The position numbers were made by a program, and so were the translations under genes. Source: Anagrus nilaparvatae (Eukaryota > Arthropoda > Insecta > Hymenoptera > Mymaridae). From it: a DNA stretch of 64,000 nt. Numbering within the stretch: the first letter of the stretch is position 1; the number at the start of each line of letters is the position of its first letter. The stretch is from positions 10,232,501 to 10,296,500 of the forward strand of contig JAKSXM010000007.1 of the NCBI GenBank assembly GCA_022575985.1, read 5' to 3'. Under the pieces are notes generated by a model. That model did no database searches, was not told the DNA's origin, and saw nothing but the letters and a program-made list of their open reading frames with translations. This document shows positions 12,401-19,958 of this stretch, in pieces.

Positions 12401-15400
12401 CTTCTGCATTTAAAATATTTCAATATTTCCTGCTCTTCCCTTTTTGTACTAATCTGTGTTGTAAAAATACTGTCGAGATTTTCAATATTATACTAAAATC
12501 GTTATATTAAAATACCTGGACAGTACTTTTTGCAGTGTTACATAACAATAATTAAATAAAAAATTTTTTTCTATATTTTACAGAAGTTGAAATAGATTTA
12601 AGAATAGGAGATTTGATTGAAGATGTATTAGTAGATCGGCCATCAGTTTTCTTAATAAATTTCAAAAATGTCACAATATTTTCTGGGCGAATTATGGATC
12701 CATCTAGATAATTATTGTTGATCATCTAATTTATTATAATTAATTGAATTTAAATTAATAAAAACAAATATTTTTTGTGATAAATAACCGAAAATTGTAA
12801 TAAGTGTGCAAAAATTATTTTTGCTAATAATTTTTTTAAATAAATCGAAATAAATAAAAGTATATTATTAAAAAAACTTATTTTCTTTTCTAAAAAATTT
12901 ATTTTAGAGGTTACTGACTTAAAATCTAAGTACTTCGAGAGTTATATATATAGCGAAATCTTTTTAAAGATTTCATACAAAGTTTTAAGTCAGTTGAAGT
13001 TCGAAGGTAATGTAAATTATGTAAATATATGCTTTTTCTATTTTGGCTTTGATTCTATGTAAGCCTGGTTCTATAGTACTGTTGTAAAAATAAACTTCAA
13101 AAGCTTTTTTTTTATGCACAGCTTCAATTAAATTATTTTTACGTAACTGTAAATTTCTGTAAATTGTAAAACGTTTTTGATTCTTTATATACGTATATTA
13201 AAATTCAAGTTAAGAAATAAATTGTAAATAATTTTATCAAAAAATGAAATAAGTTTCTTCATTTTTTTTTTAATTCTAAAAAATTTATTTTATCAAATTA
13301 ATAGAGAAGAGCAGGAAATATTGATAAATAATACTATTTTTCATTGATGCATCTTTCCAGATCCCAGAAATTGTTTATATATGAGTCATTCTAAGTGAAA
13401 CTTTACTAATGGAAAGGTAAAAGTCGGGGATTTGAAAAAAACTAATTGGATTGGGTTTGGTATACGTTCATATGATACCATACCAAATTTTAAGGTTTTA
13501 GGTTCAAAGGGTACAAAATGGCGGCTATTTTTCGGTCTTATATGGTTTTAACGACGCTCTGTCCACCACAGGGTGTTTTTTGCGCAGCATGTTTGTAACT
13601 AAAATATTTTAACGATATATTTATTTATAATAATTTTTTAATGAAAGAATCAATGCTTTTCAGTATTTAGTACAAGAATATAAAAAAAAAAAGTTAAAAA
13701 TGTTTATTTGTTTAAACAAATATGACCTGTTAAATTTTTGAAATTTTTGGGTTATAAAAGCCTGAGTTCCCAGATCTGGGCTACTTGGATCAAAATTCTG
13801 CTTGGCTCATATTGAAGATCATTCAATTCTAGGTGGAGGTATCGTGGGAAATTTTTCGCTAAGACTCTTCAGTAATGAGTTACAGCTAATTGTTTATAAA
13901 AAAAAAGTTAAAAATGCTCAACAATTTATAAACAAATAGGTATAACTCATTACTGAAAAGGTTTAGCGAAAAATTTCCCACGATACCTCCACCTAGAATT
14001 GAATGATCTTCAATATGAGCTAAGCAGAATTTTGATCCAAGTAGCCCAGATCTGGGAACTCAGGCTTTTATGACCCAAAAATTTCAAAAATTTAACAGGT
14101 CGTATTTGTTTAAACAAATAAACATTTTTAACTTTTTTTTTTTATATTCTTGTACTAAATGCTGAAAAGTATTGATTCTTTCATTAAAAAATTATTATAA
14201 ATAAATATATGGTTAAAATATTTTAGTTACAAATATGCTGCGCAAAAAACACCCTGTGGTGGACAGAGCGTCCTTAAAAAAAAATCATTTTTAAAAATGA
14301 CAATTTTCGATTTCATTTTTTTTACGCTCTGAATAAAGCTGAAAAATGGTTTTCTTGACTATGTCTTATGTAAAATTTCCCGCTGAATCCGAATCTGCCA
14401 CCAGTTTTTCCCAAAAATGCCAAGGAAAACCGGAAAATTGGAAAAACTAAGAAAACTCATTTTTTTTCAAACGCATATTTTTCATATTTTTCAGTCGTAA
14501 CTTTTTTTTTCCTAACCGGTCTTAAAATTTTTGTTTTTGTATGTACTTTTTAGTAAAAAAAAATTTTAGCGAGTATTTGCCTTTTAAGTACTTAAAAATC
14601 CATTTCAATATTTCCCATTTTCACGAAATTTTTCATTTTCAATTTTCCGGATTTCCTTGTCACCTAATGAAAATTTTGACCAAATTTTCGGATTCCTCGA
14701 GAAATTTTACTAAAGACCCCCTTTTTTGAAAAGTTTTGGATGTTTCCATAACGCTATAGAAATAAAAGAAATAGCAAAATACTGAATAACTACAAAATAC
14801 GACAATGTTATAAAATAGGGTTTTTTCATAATCTTGAATTCAAAGCTGCAACCTCGACAGTTAACAAAAATACTGCCAATTGGTCTCATTTTTTTCGTAT
14901 AAGTGTCACCTTTCAATTCTCGTACACCGCAATTTTTTATAATTAATTCTCTCACGGCGATAGTCAATAAACCAAATGCCTATTCTTACCCCAAAATGAC
15001 CAATTTTTAAATTGCACCCAAAATTCTAATTTTTGATAGAAATGGGTTCTGTATGCCTTGAAAATTTTCTACAAGCACTAAGTTTCAAAAAAAATTTTAC
15101 TCGTTTTTTTATAATTATTTGTTTCGCAGATATGATAACTTAAAGTCAGAGTCCCATTTTTAGGGTCTTTGAAAAAAAGTCAATTTTAATCTTTATCTTT
15201 AAAAAGAGGTATTCTTAGAAAATATTTAATGAAAAAAGACGAGTAAAAATTTTTTAGAAACTTAGTGCTTGTAGAAAATTTTCAAGGCCTACAGAACCCA
15301 TTTCTATCAAAAATTAGAATTTTGGCAGCAATTTAAAAATTGGTCATTTTGGGGTAAGAATAGGCGTTTGGTTTATTGACTACCGCCGTGAGAGAATTAA

Positions 15401-17823
15401 TTATAAAAAATTGCGGTGTACGAGAATTGAAAGGTGACACTTATGCGAAAAAAATGATACCAATTGGAAGTATTTTGGTTAACTGTCGAGGTTGCAGCTT
15501 TGAATTCAAGATTATGAAAAAACCCTATTTTATAACATTGTCGTATTTTGTAGTTATTCAGTATTTTGCTATTTCTTTTATTTCTATAGCGTTATGGAAA
15601 CATCCAAAACTTTTCAAAGAAGGGGGTCTATAGTAAAATTTCTCGAGGAATCCGAAAATTTGGTCAAAATTTTCATTAGGTGACAAGGAAATCCGGAAAA
15701 TTGAAAATGAAAAATTTCGTGAAAATGGGAAATATTGAAATGGATTTTTAAGTACTTAAAAGGCAAATACTCGCTAAAATTTTTTTTTACTAAAAAGTAC
15801 ATACAAAAACAAAAATTTTAAGACCGGATAGGAAAAAAAAAAGTTACGACTGAAAAATATGAAAAATATGCGTTTGAAAAAAAATGAGTTTTCTTAGTTT
15901 TTCCAATTTTCCGGTTTTCCTTGGCATTTTTGGGAAAAACTGGTGGCAGATTCGGATTCAGCGGGAAATTTTACATAAGACATGGTCAAGAAAAGCCATT
16001 TTTCATCTTTATTCAGAGCGAAAAAAAAATGAAATCGAAAATTGTCATTTTTAAAATTGATATTTTTAAAACCATATAAGACCGAAAAATAGCCGCCATT
16101 TTGTACCCTTTGAACCTAAAACCTTAAAATTTGGTATGGTATCATATGAACGTATACCAAATCCAACCCAATTAGTTTTTTTCAAATCCCCGACTTTTAC
16201 CTTTCCATTAGTAAAGTTTCACTAAGAATTACTCATATAATTTTTTTGCAAAATTTTATTACATTTTTGAAATTCTAAAAAAATTAAGGAAATAAATATT
16301 TCCTGCTCTTCCAAATAAATTAAAAAATATATATTTACAATAAAAAATTATAATTTTTATTTGTTTTACAGAAGTTGGGTTTGAAAACAGAATAGGATTT
16401 GAATCCTACGAAGACGCAATATTATTGATAGATCGACCATCAATTTTTTCAATAAATTTCAATGATGATTCAATATTTACTGGAAGAATTATGAATCCAT
16501 CTGGATAGTTACAATTATTTTCAATTAAATTTAAATTTAACCAAATTAATATGTATTTATTTCAAATTATTTAAAAACGACTTTTTTTTAATTTCAAAAT
16601 ACTTTAAAAAAATAATGATAATTTTAATTATTTATTATAGTCTTTCTCTTTCTTGAAATAATTTTGCATGTTCTATAAAATAATCAAGAAAATAAAAACA
16701 GTAATTTATTATTGAAAATTACAATTTTCATTTTTTTAAGAATTTTAATAATTTTAATAATTTATAAATTTGTAATGAAATAAGAAGTGAAAAATTTGTA
16801 CTTTATTGTTTATTATAACTTAAAGCCACAAAAGAGGCTTTATATGATTTTTTATCAAACGTTTAAAGACAATGGTGTATTTTCTACCTTTAGAGGATCA
16901 TTTTTTTTGCATTTAAATAAATCATGTCTTAAACCGAAGGAAAAAAGACTGCTGGATCCAGAAACTTTCTGAGAGGGGGAAGGAGTAATTAAATTAAAAT
17001 TTTATTAAAAAAAGAGTACATTTTTGGTTTTCAAGAGAAGGCGATTAATCCCTTTGACTTTCGCTGAAGAAAATTATAAAGTTTAGTTTTTCAATGCATA
17101 AAACCACATACTTTCCCCATTATTTAACAAAATACTATTTCTTCGACAATTAAGGAAAAATAAATCATCTTGCTCTGCAGTGTGCATAAAAAATTAAAGT
17201 TTATCGTTGCATATAATCAATCCTTATAAAAATTATATTATAGCTATATTTATAAGTATGTTATTTTTTTATTATATGAAAAAATTCTAAAAAATTTCTG
17301 AACATACATCAAAGTTCATCAGGCGTTAAGATTTTAGAAATTTCGAATCTTCTTTTATTAAATTTTAGCAAAAATTATCAAAAATTATGAATTTTATTAA
17401 ATTTTATATACAGTCCCAAATGGCAGAATCCTTTACCGGATCTGCTAATATATGAAAAATACCTCGAAAAAAATAATTAATTTTGTTGGAAAAAATTTTA
17501 ATAAGAAATTGAAAAAGAAAAAAAATAATTTAGGTAATTGGCATGTTTAATATCTATTCGAATTCGAAATAATTTTGAGATAATGACTAAAGTTTTTGAA
17601 TTTTTTCTTTTAACTAATTTTTCTTTGGTTTAAAAGATTATAAAAATAAAAATAATGAAATTATTTTACTTAATTTTTTTTAGCAAGTATTATGGTTCTA
17701 AAAATTGGCCTTTTCCATGAACCACCAACATATTTACATATTGACAAACCATTCATCTATATGATAAGATCATCAAAAGCAACATTATTCCAAGGTTTTA
17801 TAAGTGATCCAAGTTTAAAATAA
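3320..17823 (+). CDS. Serpin gene, array of ten alternative C-terminal (reactive-centre-loop) exons
   Basis: Ten short exons lie in a row on the + strand, each preceded by a pyrimidine-rich AG acceptor, each starting with two bases that complete a split codon, and each ending in its own stop. They are at 3320-3480, 6640-6770, 8449-8579, 9505-9641, 9919-10052, 10773-10900, 11810-11973, 12584-12711, 16372-16508 and 17684-17823. Each encodes about 42-54 residues: a variable stretch of roughly 18-24 residues, then a motif like V-D-R-P-F-Y-F-R-I, then I/L-F-x-G-x-I near the stop. This is the serpin C-terminus: the scissile-bond end of the loop, strands s4B/s5B and the conserved G-x-(V/I). Identical phase and separate stops imply mutually exclusive terminal exons, as known for Manduca serpin-1 and Drosophila Spn42Da. 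The constant exons for the serpin body and loop hinge are not in the window. Secreted or intracellular location cannot be told. Confidence 0.88.
4134..4324. mobile_element. Near-perfect hairpin, possible Penelope-like terminal fragments head to head
   Basis: Two arms of about 80 bases are almost exactly complementary, from CTATTTTTACCTTTG at the left to the matching CAAAGGTAAAAATA at the right. The loop holds two tandem copies of CACCTGATGATGGAA. Each arm carries CTGATGATGG or GAAACGCG type motifs reminiscent of Penelope-like retroelement termini, which are known to include hammerhead ribozyme motifs. That assignment is from memory of the motif style and is tentative. Confidence 0.55.
4741..5153. 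mobile_element. Palindromic foldback element, about 410 bp
   Basis: It starts GTACACTTTAAAAAGTAACT and ends with the inverted match AGTTGCTTTTTACAGTGTAC. The interior is a low-complexity run of short A/T stretches with many TCGAAAAA motifs on both strands, and it is itself roughly self-complementary. No coding capacity. Confidence 0.7.
5163..5335. repeat. Inverted repeat, about 170 bp
   Basis: GCTTTGCTTGAATTTTCAAG on the left (from 5181) is matched by CTTGAAAATTCAAGCAAAGC on the right (to about 5308). Weaker complementarity extends outwards on both sides. It abuts the preceding foldback element and may be a related insertion. Confidence 0.65.
6640..6770 (+). CDS. Serpin alternative terminal exon 2
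   Basis: The acceptor is TTATTTACAG. The exon encodes 42 whole residues and a TAA. The variable part contains YSSSSIPDYE, followed by the conserved VNRPFYFRIINKEV and IIFEGS. It belongs to a close group with exons 3, 4 and 5, which share the FYxRI-x-N and FEGSIKS blocks. No basic residue sits at the expected P1 region, so an elastase- or chymotrypsin-like target is more likely than trypsin; this is inferred. Confidence 0.87.
6789..7666. mobile_element. MITE-like element with long terminal inverted repeats, TA target site
   Basis: Terminal inverted repeats of about 230 bases begin CACACCAAAACATAAAGATT and end with the complement AATCTTTATGTTTTGGTGTG. Both ends are flanked by TA, as expected of a Tc1/mariner-type duplication. 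The centre (about 7,020-7,430) is unique AT-rich sequence without a transposase. It sits only 18 bases after the stop codon of terminal exon 2, so any long 3' UTR of that isoform would run into it. Confidence 0.75.
7667..8448. other. Serpin intron, duplicate of the intron before exon 2
   Basis: Segments such as CTATTCATGAAATTT, TTTACGCTTTTAC and TTTCGGAAAAAAT occur in the same order as in 5,800-6,600. No coding sequence is present. The duplicated unit evidently included both intron and terminal exon. Confidence 0.65.
8449..8579 (+). CDS. Serpin alternative terminal exon 3
   Basis: The acceptor is TATTACAG. The variable part has LVASATSVGFNSYIE, then LNVDRPFYYRIINEEV and ILFEGSIKST before the TAA. 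It is the nearest relative of exon 2, down to the final residues. The predicted scissile region is uncharged and small or hydrophobic. Confidence 0.87.
8678..9274. mobile_element. MITE, about 0.6 kb, terminal inverted repeats
   Basis: The left end runs AATATCGCTAGTTA ... CTAGAGCGTTACCAATAAG, and the right end carries the complement (CTTATTGGTAACGTTCTAG ... TAACTAGCGATATT). The repeats are about 60 bases with an interruption. The interior is AT-rich and non-coding. It lies between terminal exons 3 and 4. Confidence 0.7.
9505..9641 (+). CDS. Serpin alternative terminal exon 4
   Basis: The acceptor is ATTTGCAG. The variable loop is rich in Ala and Pro (MFAAPAPPIPKK), followed by VDRPFYYRIVNKEV, LFEGSIKSPK and a TAG. 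The Ala/Pro loop without a basic P1 suggests an elastase-like target; this is inference from sequence alone. Confidence 0.87.
9919..10052 (+). CDS. Serpin alternative terminal exon 5
   Basis: The acceptor is ATTTGCAG. The variable part is VGVITFSAALIPEHEE, then HVDRPFYFRIIKKDAV and IFEGSIKSLK before the TAA. It is only 277 bases downstream of exon 4 and shares the LIP/SIP-like loop of exon 2. Exons 2-5 form one recently expanded subfamily. Confidence 0.87.
10773..10900 (+). CDS. Serpin alternative terminal exon 6
   Basis: The acceptor ACTATATCCAG has a weaker pyrimidine tract than its neighbours. The variable part is NFITYASVPIRIYLH, then VNRPFYYEILYEET and IFEGSITMSAK before the TAA. The Arg in the loop sits only about seven residues before the conserved Arg-Pro, closer than a normal P1, so P1 is uncertain. 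Confidence 0.84.
10901..11809. other. Serpin intron with dispersed repeat
   Basis: No coding sequence. From about 11,230 to 11,400 it carries a repeat (ATGCACGAGCG ... ACATATAAGGGGCAAAAAGCC ... CCCTAGATA) that recurs in the same order at about 53,556-53,725 and partly at 50,990-51,110. Confidence 0.6.
11810..11973 (+). CDS. Serpin alternative terminal exon 7, with internal duplication
   Basis: The acceptor is AATTATCAG. The variable part VGLMPLSLPQEYYMQ is followed by VDRPFYFEIIRNVKD. Between this and the expected final strand there are three overlapping copies of ATTACATTATTTT at the DNA level, giving a frame-preserving insertion of about ten residues (ITLFYIIFWITLF) before SGSIKNF and the stop. 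The exon is longer than its siblings (53 whole residues against 41-45 for most). Whether the product still folds is doubtful, since the extra hydrophobic residues fall in the strand s5B region. Confidence 0.8.
12188..12437. mobile_element. Small element with AGAGCAGGAAATATT inverted ends
   Basis: The left end is AGAGCAGGAAATATT and the right end is the complement AATATTTCCTGCTCT, enclosing about 220 bases of AT-rich, non-coding DNA. The same ends bound the much larger composite at 13,307-16,312, so these are two members of one family. Confidence 0.6.
12584..12711 (+). CDS. Serpin alternative terminal exon 8
   Basis: The acceptor is TATTTTACAG. The variable part is VEIDLRIGDLIEDVL, then VDRPSVFLINF and TIFSGRIMDPSR before the TAA. 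Arg-Ile in the loop is a plausible P1-P1' pair (trypsin-like target, inferred). The usual Pro-Phe after the conserved Arg is Pro-Ser here, as in exon 9, and the closing GRIMDPS is more like a canonical serpin end than that of exons 2-7. An AATAAA follows at 12,757-12,762. Confidence 0.86.
13379..16240. mobile_element. Large foldback element, about 2.1 kb without its nested insertion
   Basis: The left arm (about 13,379-13,551 plus 14,274-15,120) is matched over its whole length by the right arm (about 15,220-16,240). For example, GGTATACGTTCATATGATAC at the left corresponds to GTATCATATGAACGTATACC at the right. Only about 100 bases at the centre are unpaired. Two mirror-image 85-codon reading frames (14,710-14,967 on - and 15,376-15,633 on +) come from this symmetry and match no family I know. 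The element is non-autonomous and would fold into a very long hairpin if transcribed. Confidence 0.75.
13552..14273. mobile_element. Foldback element with TTAA target duplication (piggyBac-like MITE)
   Basis: The ends are CGACGCTCTGTCCACCACAG and CTGTGGTGGACAGAGCGTCC, nearly perfect inverted repeats that continue through almost the whole 722 bases to a centre near 13,905. TTAA flanks it at 13,548-13,551 and 14,274-14,277. The opposite arm of the surrounding palindrome keeps the uninterrupted sequence with a single TTAA, which acts as an empty-site reference and supports the boundaries. Confidence 0.8.
16372..16508 (+). CDS. Serpin alternative terminal exon 9
   Basis: The acceptor is TTGTTTTACAG. 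The variable part is VGFENRIGFESYEDA, then LLIDRPSIFSINF and IFTGRIMNPSG before the TAG. Asn-Arg-Ile-Gly in the loop puts Arg about 15 residues before the conserved Arg-Pro, a good P1 position for a trypsin-like target (inferred). Close sister of exon 8: both share R-I-G, R-P-S and GRIM-x-PS. Confidence 0.86.
16509..17683. other. Serpin intron, nothing recognised
   Basis: AT-rich sequence between terminal exons 9 and 10. Short reading frames here show no family resemblance, and I see no inverted repeat of note. Confidence 0.5.
17684..17823 (+). CDS. Serpin alternative terminal exon 10 (last)
   Basis: The acceptor is AATTTTTTTTAG. The variable part is SIMVLKIGLFHEPPTY, then LHIDKPFIYMIRSS and TLFQGFISDPSLK before the TAA. 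Lys-Ile-Gly places Lys about 15 residues before the conserved basic-Pro, comparable with Arg in exon 9. The conserved Arg-Pro-Phe is Lys-Pro-Phe here. No further copy was found downstream, so this looks like the 3' end of the array. Confidence 0.85.
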
Positions 17824-19958
17824 TTTTAAATTTGTTAAATTAATAATAGTTAAAAATAAAAACAACCATTTTTTTTTAAATATTGATCTTTTTATTTCGT
17901 AAATATTTATAAAATGTCTTGTCCTAGACCCTCCTAACTTGAGTCATTTCGTAGAGAAATAAGAAGGATTAAAAAATAATTTAGAATTTTGTATATTTTA
18001 ACTATATTTAGAATCCAAAGATTTAAAATTAAATTTTATCGAGAAGCAGTAAAAAATTTTTTTTTGTTGAAAAATGTAAGTTGGACTGAAAAGTCACGAA
18101 AATCGATCAAAAATATTTTTTTCCATAACATACGACTAAAAAAAGTTCCTCCACCATTTTTTAGCTTCCAACGCCAAATTCTCTATTTAATTACTGCAAC
18201 TACTTTTAGATTTTTGATAATTTAAAAGTAAAACTTGGAAAAAAAATTTTTCTCAGAAATAAAACTTGGCAAATAAATTCTAAAGGGCAAAGTGGACAAC
18301 TTTAAACTAAAAAGAAATACTGATGAATAAATTGATCCTTGAGGACGAAAGCAGACTTTGAAAGTACAAAAAATAAATGCTATTTTTATTAAAACTGATT
18401 AAAACAGCCCTATGGGGTTCGATTTTTTCTGCAGACAAAATGGGTCCAAGGGACCCTTGGGGCTAAAATAAAACTCTGATTCAAAAATTGAGCCCCGAAG
18501 ATGAAAACAGACTGATTCTTCAAAAAAGATATCAAACTTCTTTACTAAACAGCTGTATCTGCTGCGAATGAATATTCAAGGACAAACTGGTGCTTGATGC
18601 TAAAATGAAATGCTGGTCCAAAAATTGATTTCCAGGGGTAAAAATTGACTATGCGGGTACAAAAATAAATTAATAAATTAATCCCTATCCGGATTCAACC
18701 TTTGAGCGTTGCATTTATCGTCTATAAGAAAGAACTCGTCAAAAACGGATGTGCCTGTTGGGCTAAGAACATTTTATTCATACCTTTGAAATATTATGAT
18801 CTTATAACACTTTTAGCCACCTATTTAAATGAACCTGAGTCTTATCAAACTTAAGTTTTTCAATTGACGTTTTTTGATTTAAGTTTTTTAATATTTTTTA
18901 ATGAACATTTTTCAATTGATGTTTTTAATGGAAGTTTTTCAATATTTTTTCATGACATTGTAAAAAATTTTCTAATCATTAGCTTGAGTTTTAAAGAGAA
19001 ATTTTGAAAAAATGCAAAATAAGCTTATAAAAATACGAATGCGGAATAATTATATTTTTTTTTTCTTTTAAGAAATATGATTTTATACGAAATTTTTCTT
19101 TTTAATGTAGGTATACAAACTTTCAAGATAAATAATTTTGTTCTGATTATTTAAAAATTTTTTTTTTGAAAAGCTGCGAAAATTGCAGGAATATATTTTG
19201 AGCATAAAAGTAAAATATGGGTCAAATCTAGATGTTTAATCTGGCGCAAGTATGGCCGAGGATTTAACATATATATGTATATAACAGATATATTATGATA
19301 TATATATCACCCTAAAGGTAAATTATTAAAAAAATATAATAAATTTTTATGGACAGGGTAATAATTCTTTATTGTTTCATAAACATTTTACATAATTATG
19401 CAATATGCATATATATTATTACTATATATAATTATTTTATTGGCACTTCAATCATTTATAACTTGGATAATCCAAGTGAGGTATAAGGCACTTTATAATA
19501 TAAATATTACGGCTCTTTATTTACCGTATGTCTTATAAAATAAAATTATATAAGAGATCTCTATTAATTTATTTTTATGCACATATTATCTGCGCAATTA
19601 AACAAAATATAATAAAATAATTACAATTGATTTTTTTTTTTACTTGTTAAACAATGATTATTTTTGCTTAAATTTTTCTTAAAATATTTTTTTTTTTTAA
19701 CAATAATTAATAAATGCAATACAAAATTATATGCTGATAGATATTCTGAATAATATTCTGAAATCAATAAAAGTTGAAACGAAATCAAAGGTCATTTAAT
19801 TAAACAAAAAAATTTTCAATCTTTTACAAATTTTTACCTAAATTTTTTATATAAACCTTATAAATATGGTAGCATTACATAACATAAAAATAAGTCTTTG
19901 AGAAAAAAATATGCTTGGCCAAAAAAAAATCTGGTTCTTAATAAAAAATCCAATTTTC
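17824..19958. other. Intergenic region between serpin and Myb/SANT gene (tail to tail)
   Basis: No gene was recognised. It contains AT-rich spacer, a TA-rich tract near 19,268-19,305 and degenerate text at about 18,300-18,700. It must hold the 3' UTRs of both flanking genes, which point towards each other. Confidence 0.5.

Larger units (their letters stand above)
13307..16312. mobile_element. Composite insertion: three nested inverted-repeat elements
   Basis: The outermost ends are AGAGCAGGAAATATT (left) and AATATTTCCTGCTCT (right). Inside lies a large palindrome (about 13,379-16,240), and inside its left arm a further element (13,552-14,273). The order of insertion can therefore be read directly. 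It occupies most of the intron between terminal exons 8 and 9. No transposase is present. Confidence 0.65.

Noticed and set aside
14710..15633. Two mirror-image 85-codon frames with nearly identical translations, which look like a conserved small protein.
   Set aside because: They lie in the two arms of a palindrome, so similarity follows from the DNA symmetry. There is no known family, no splice context, and the composition is AT-driven.
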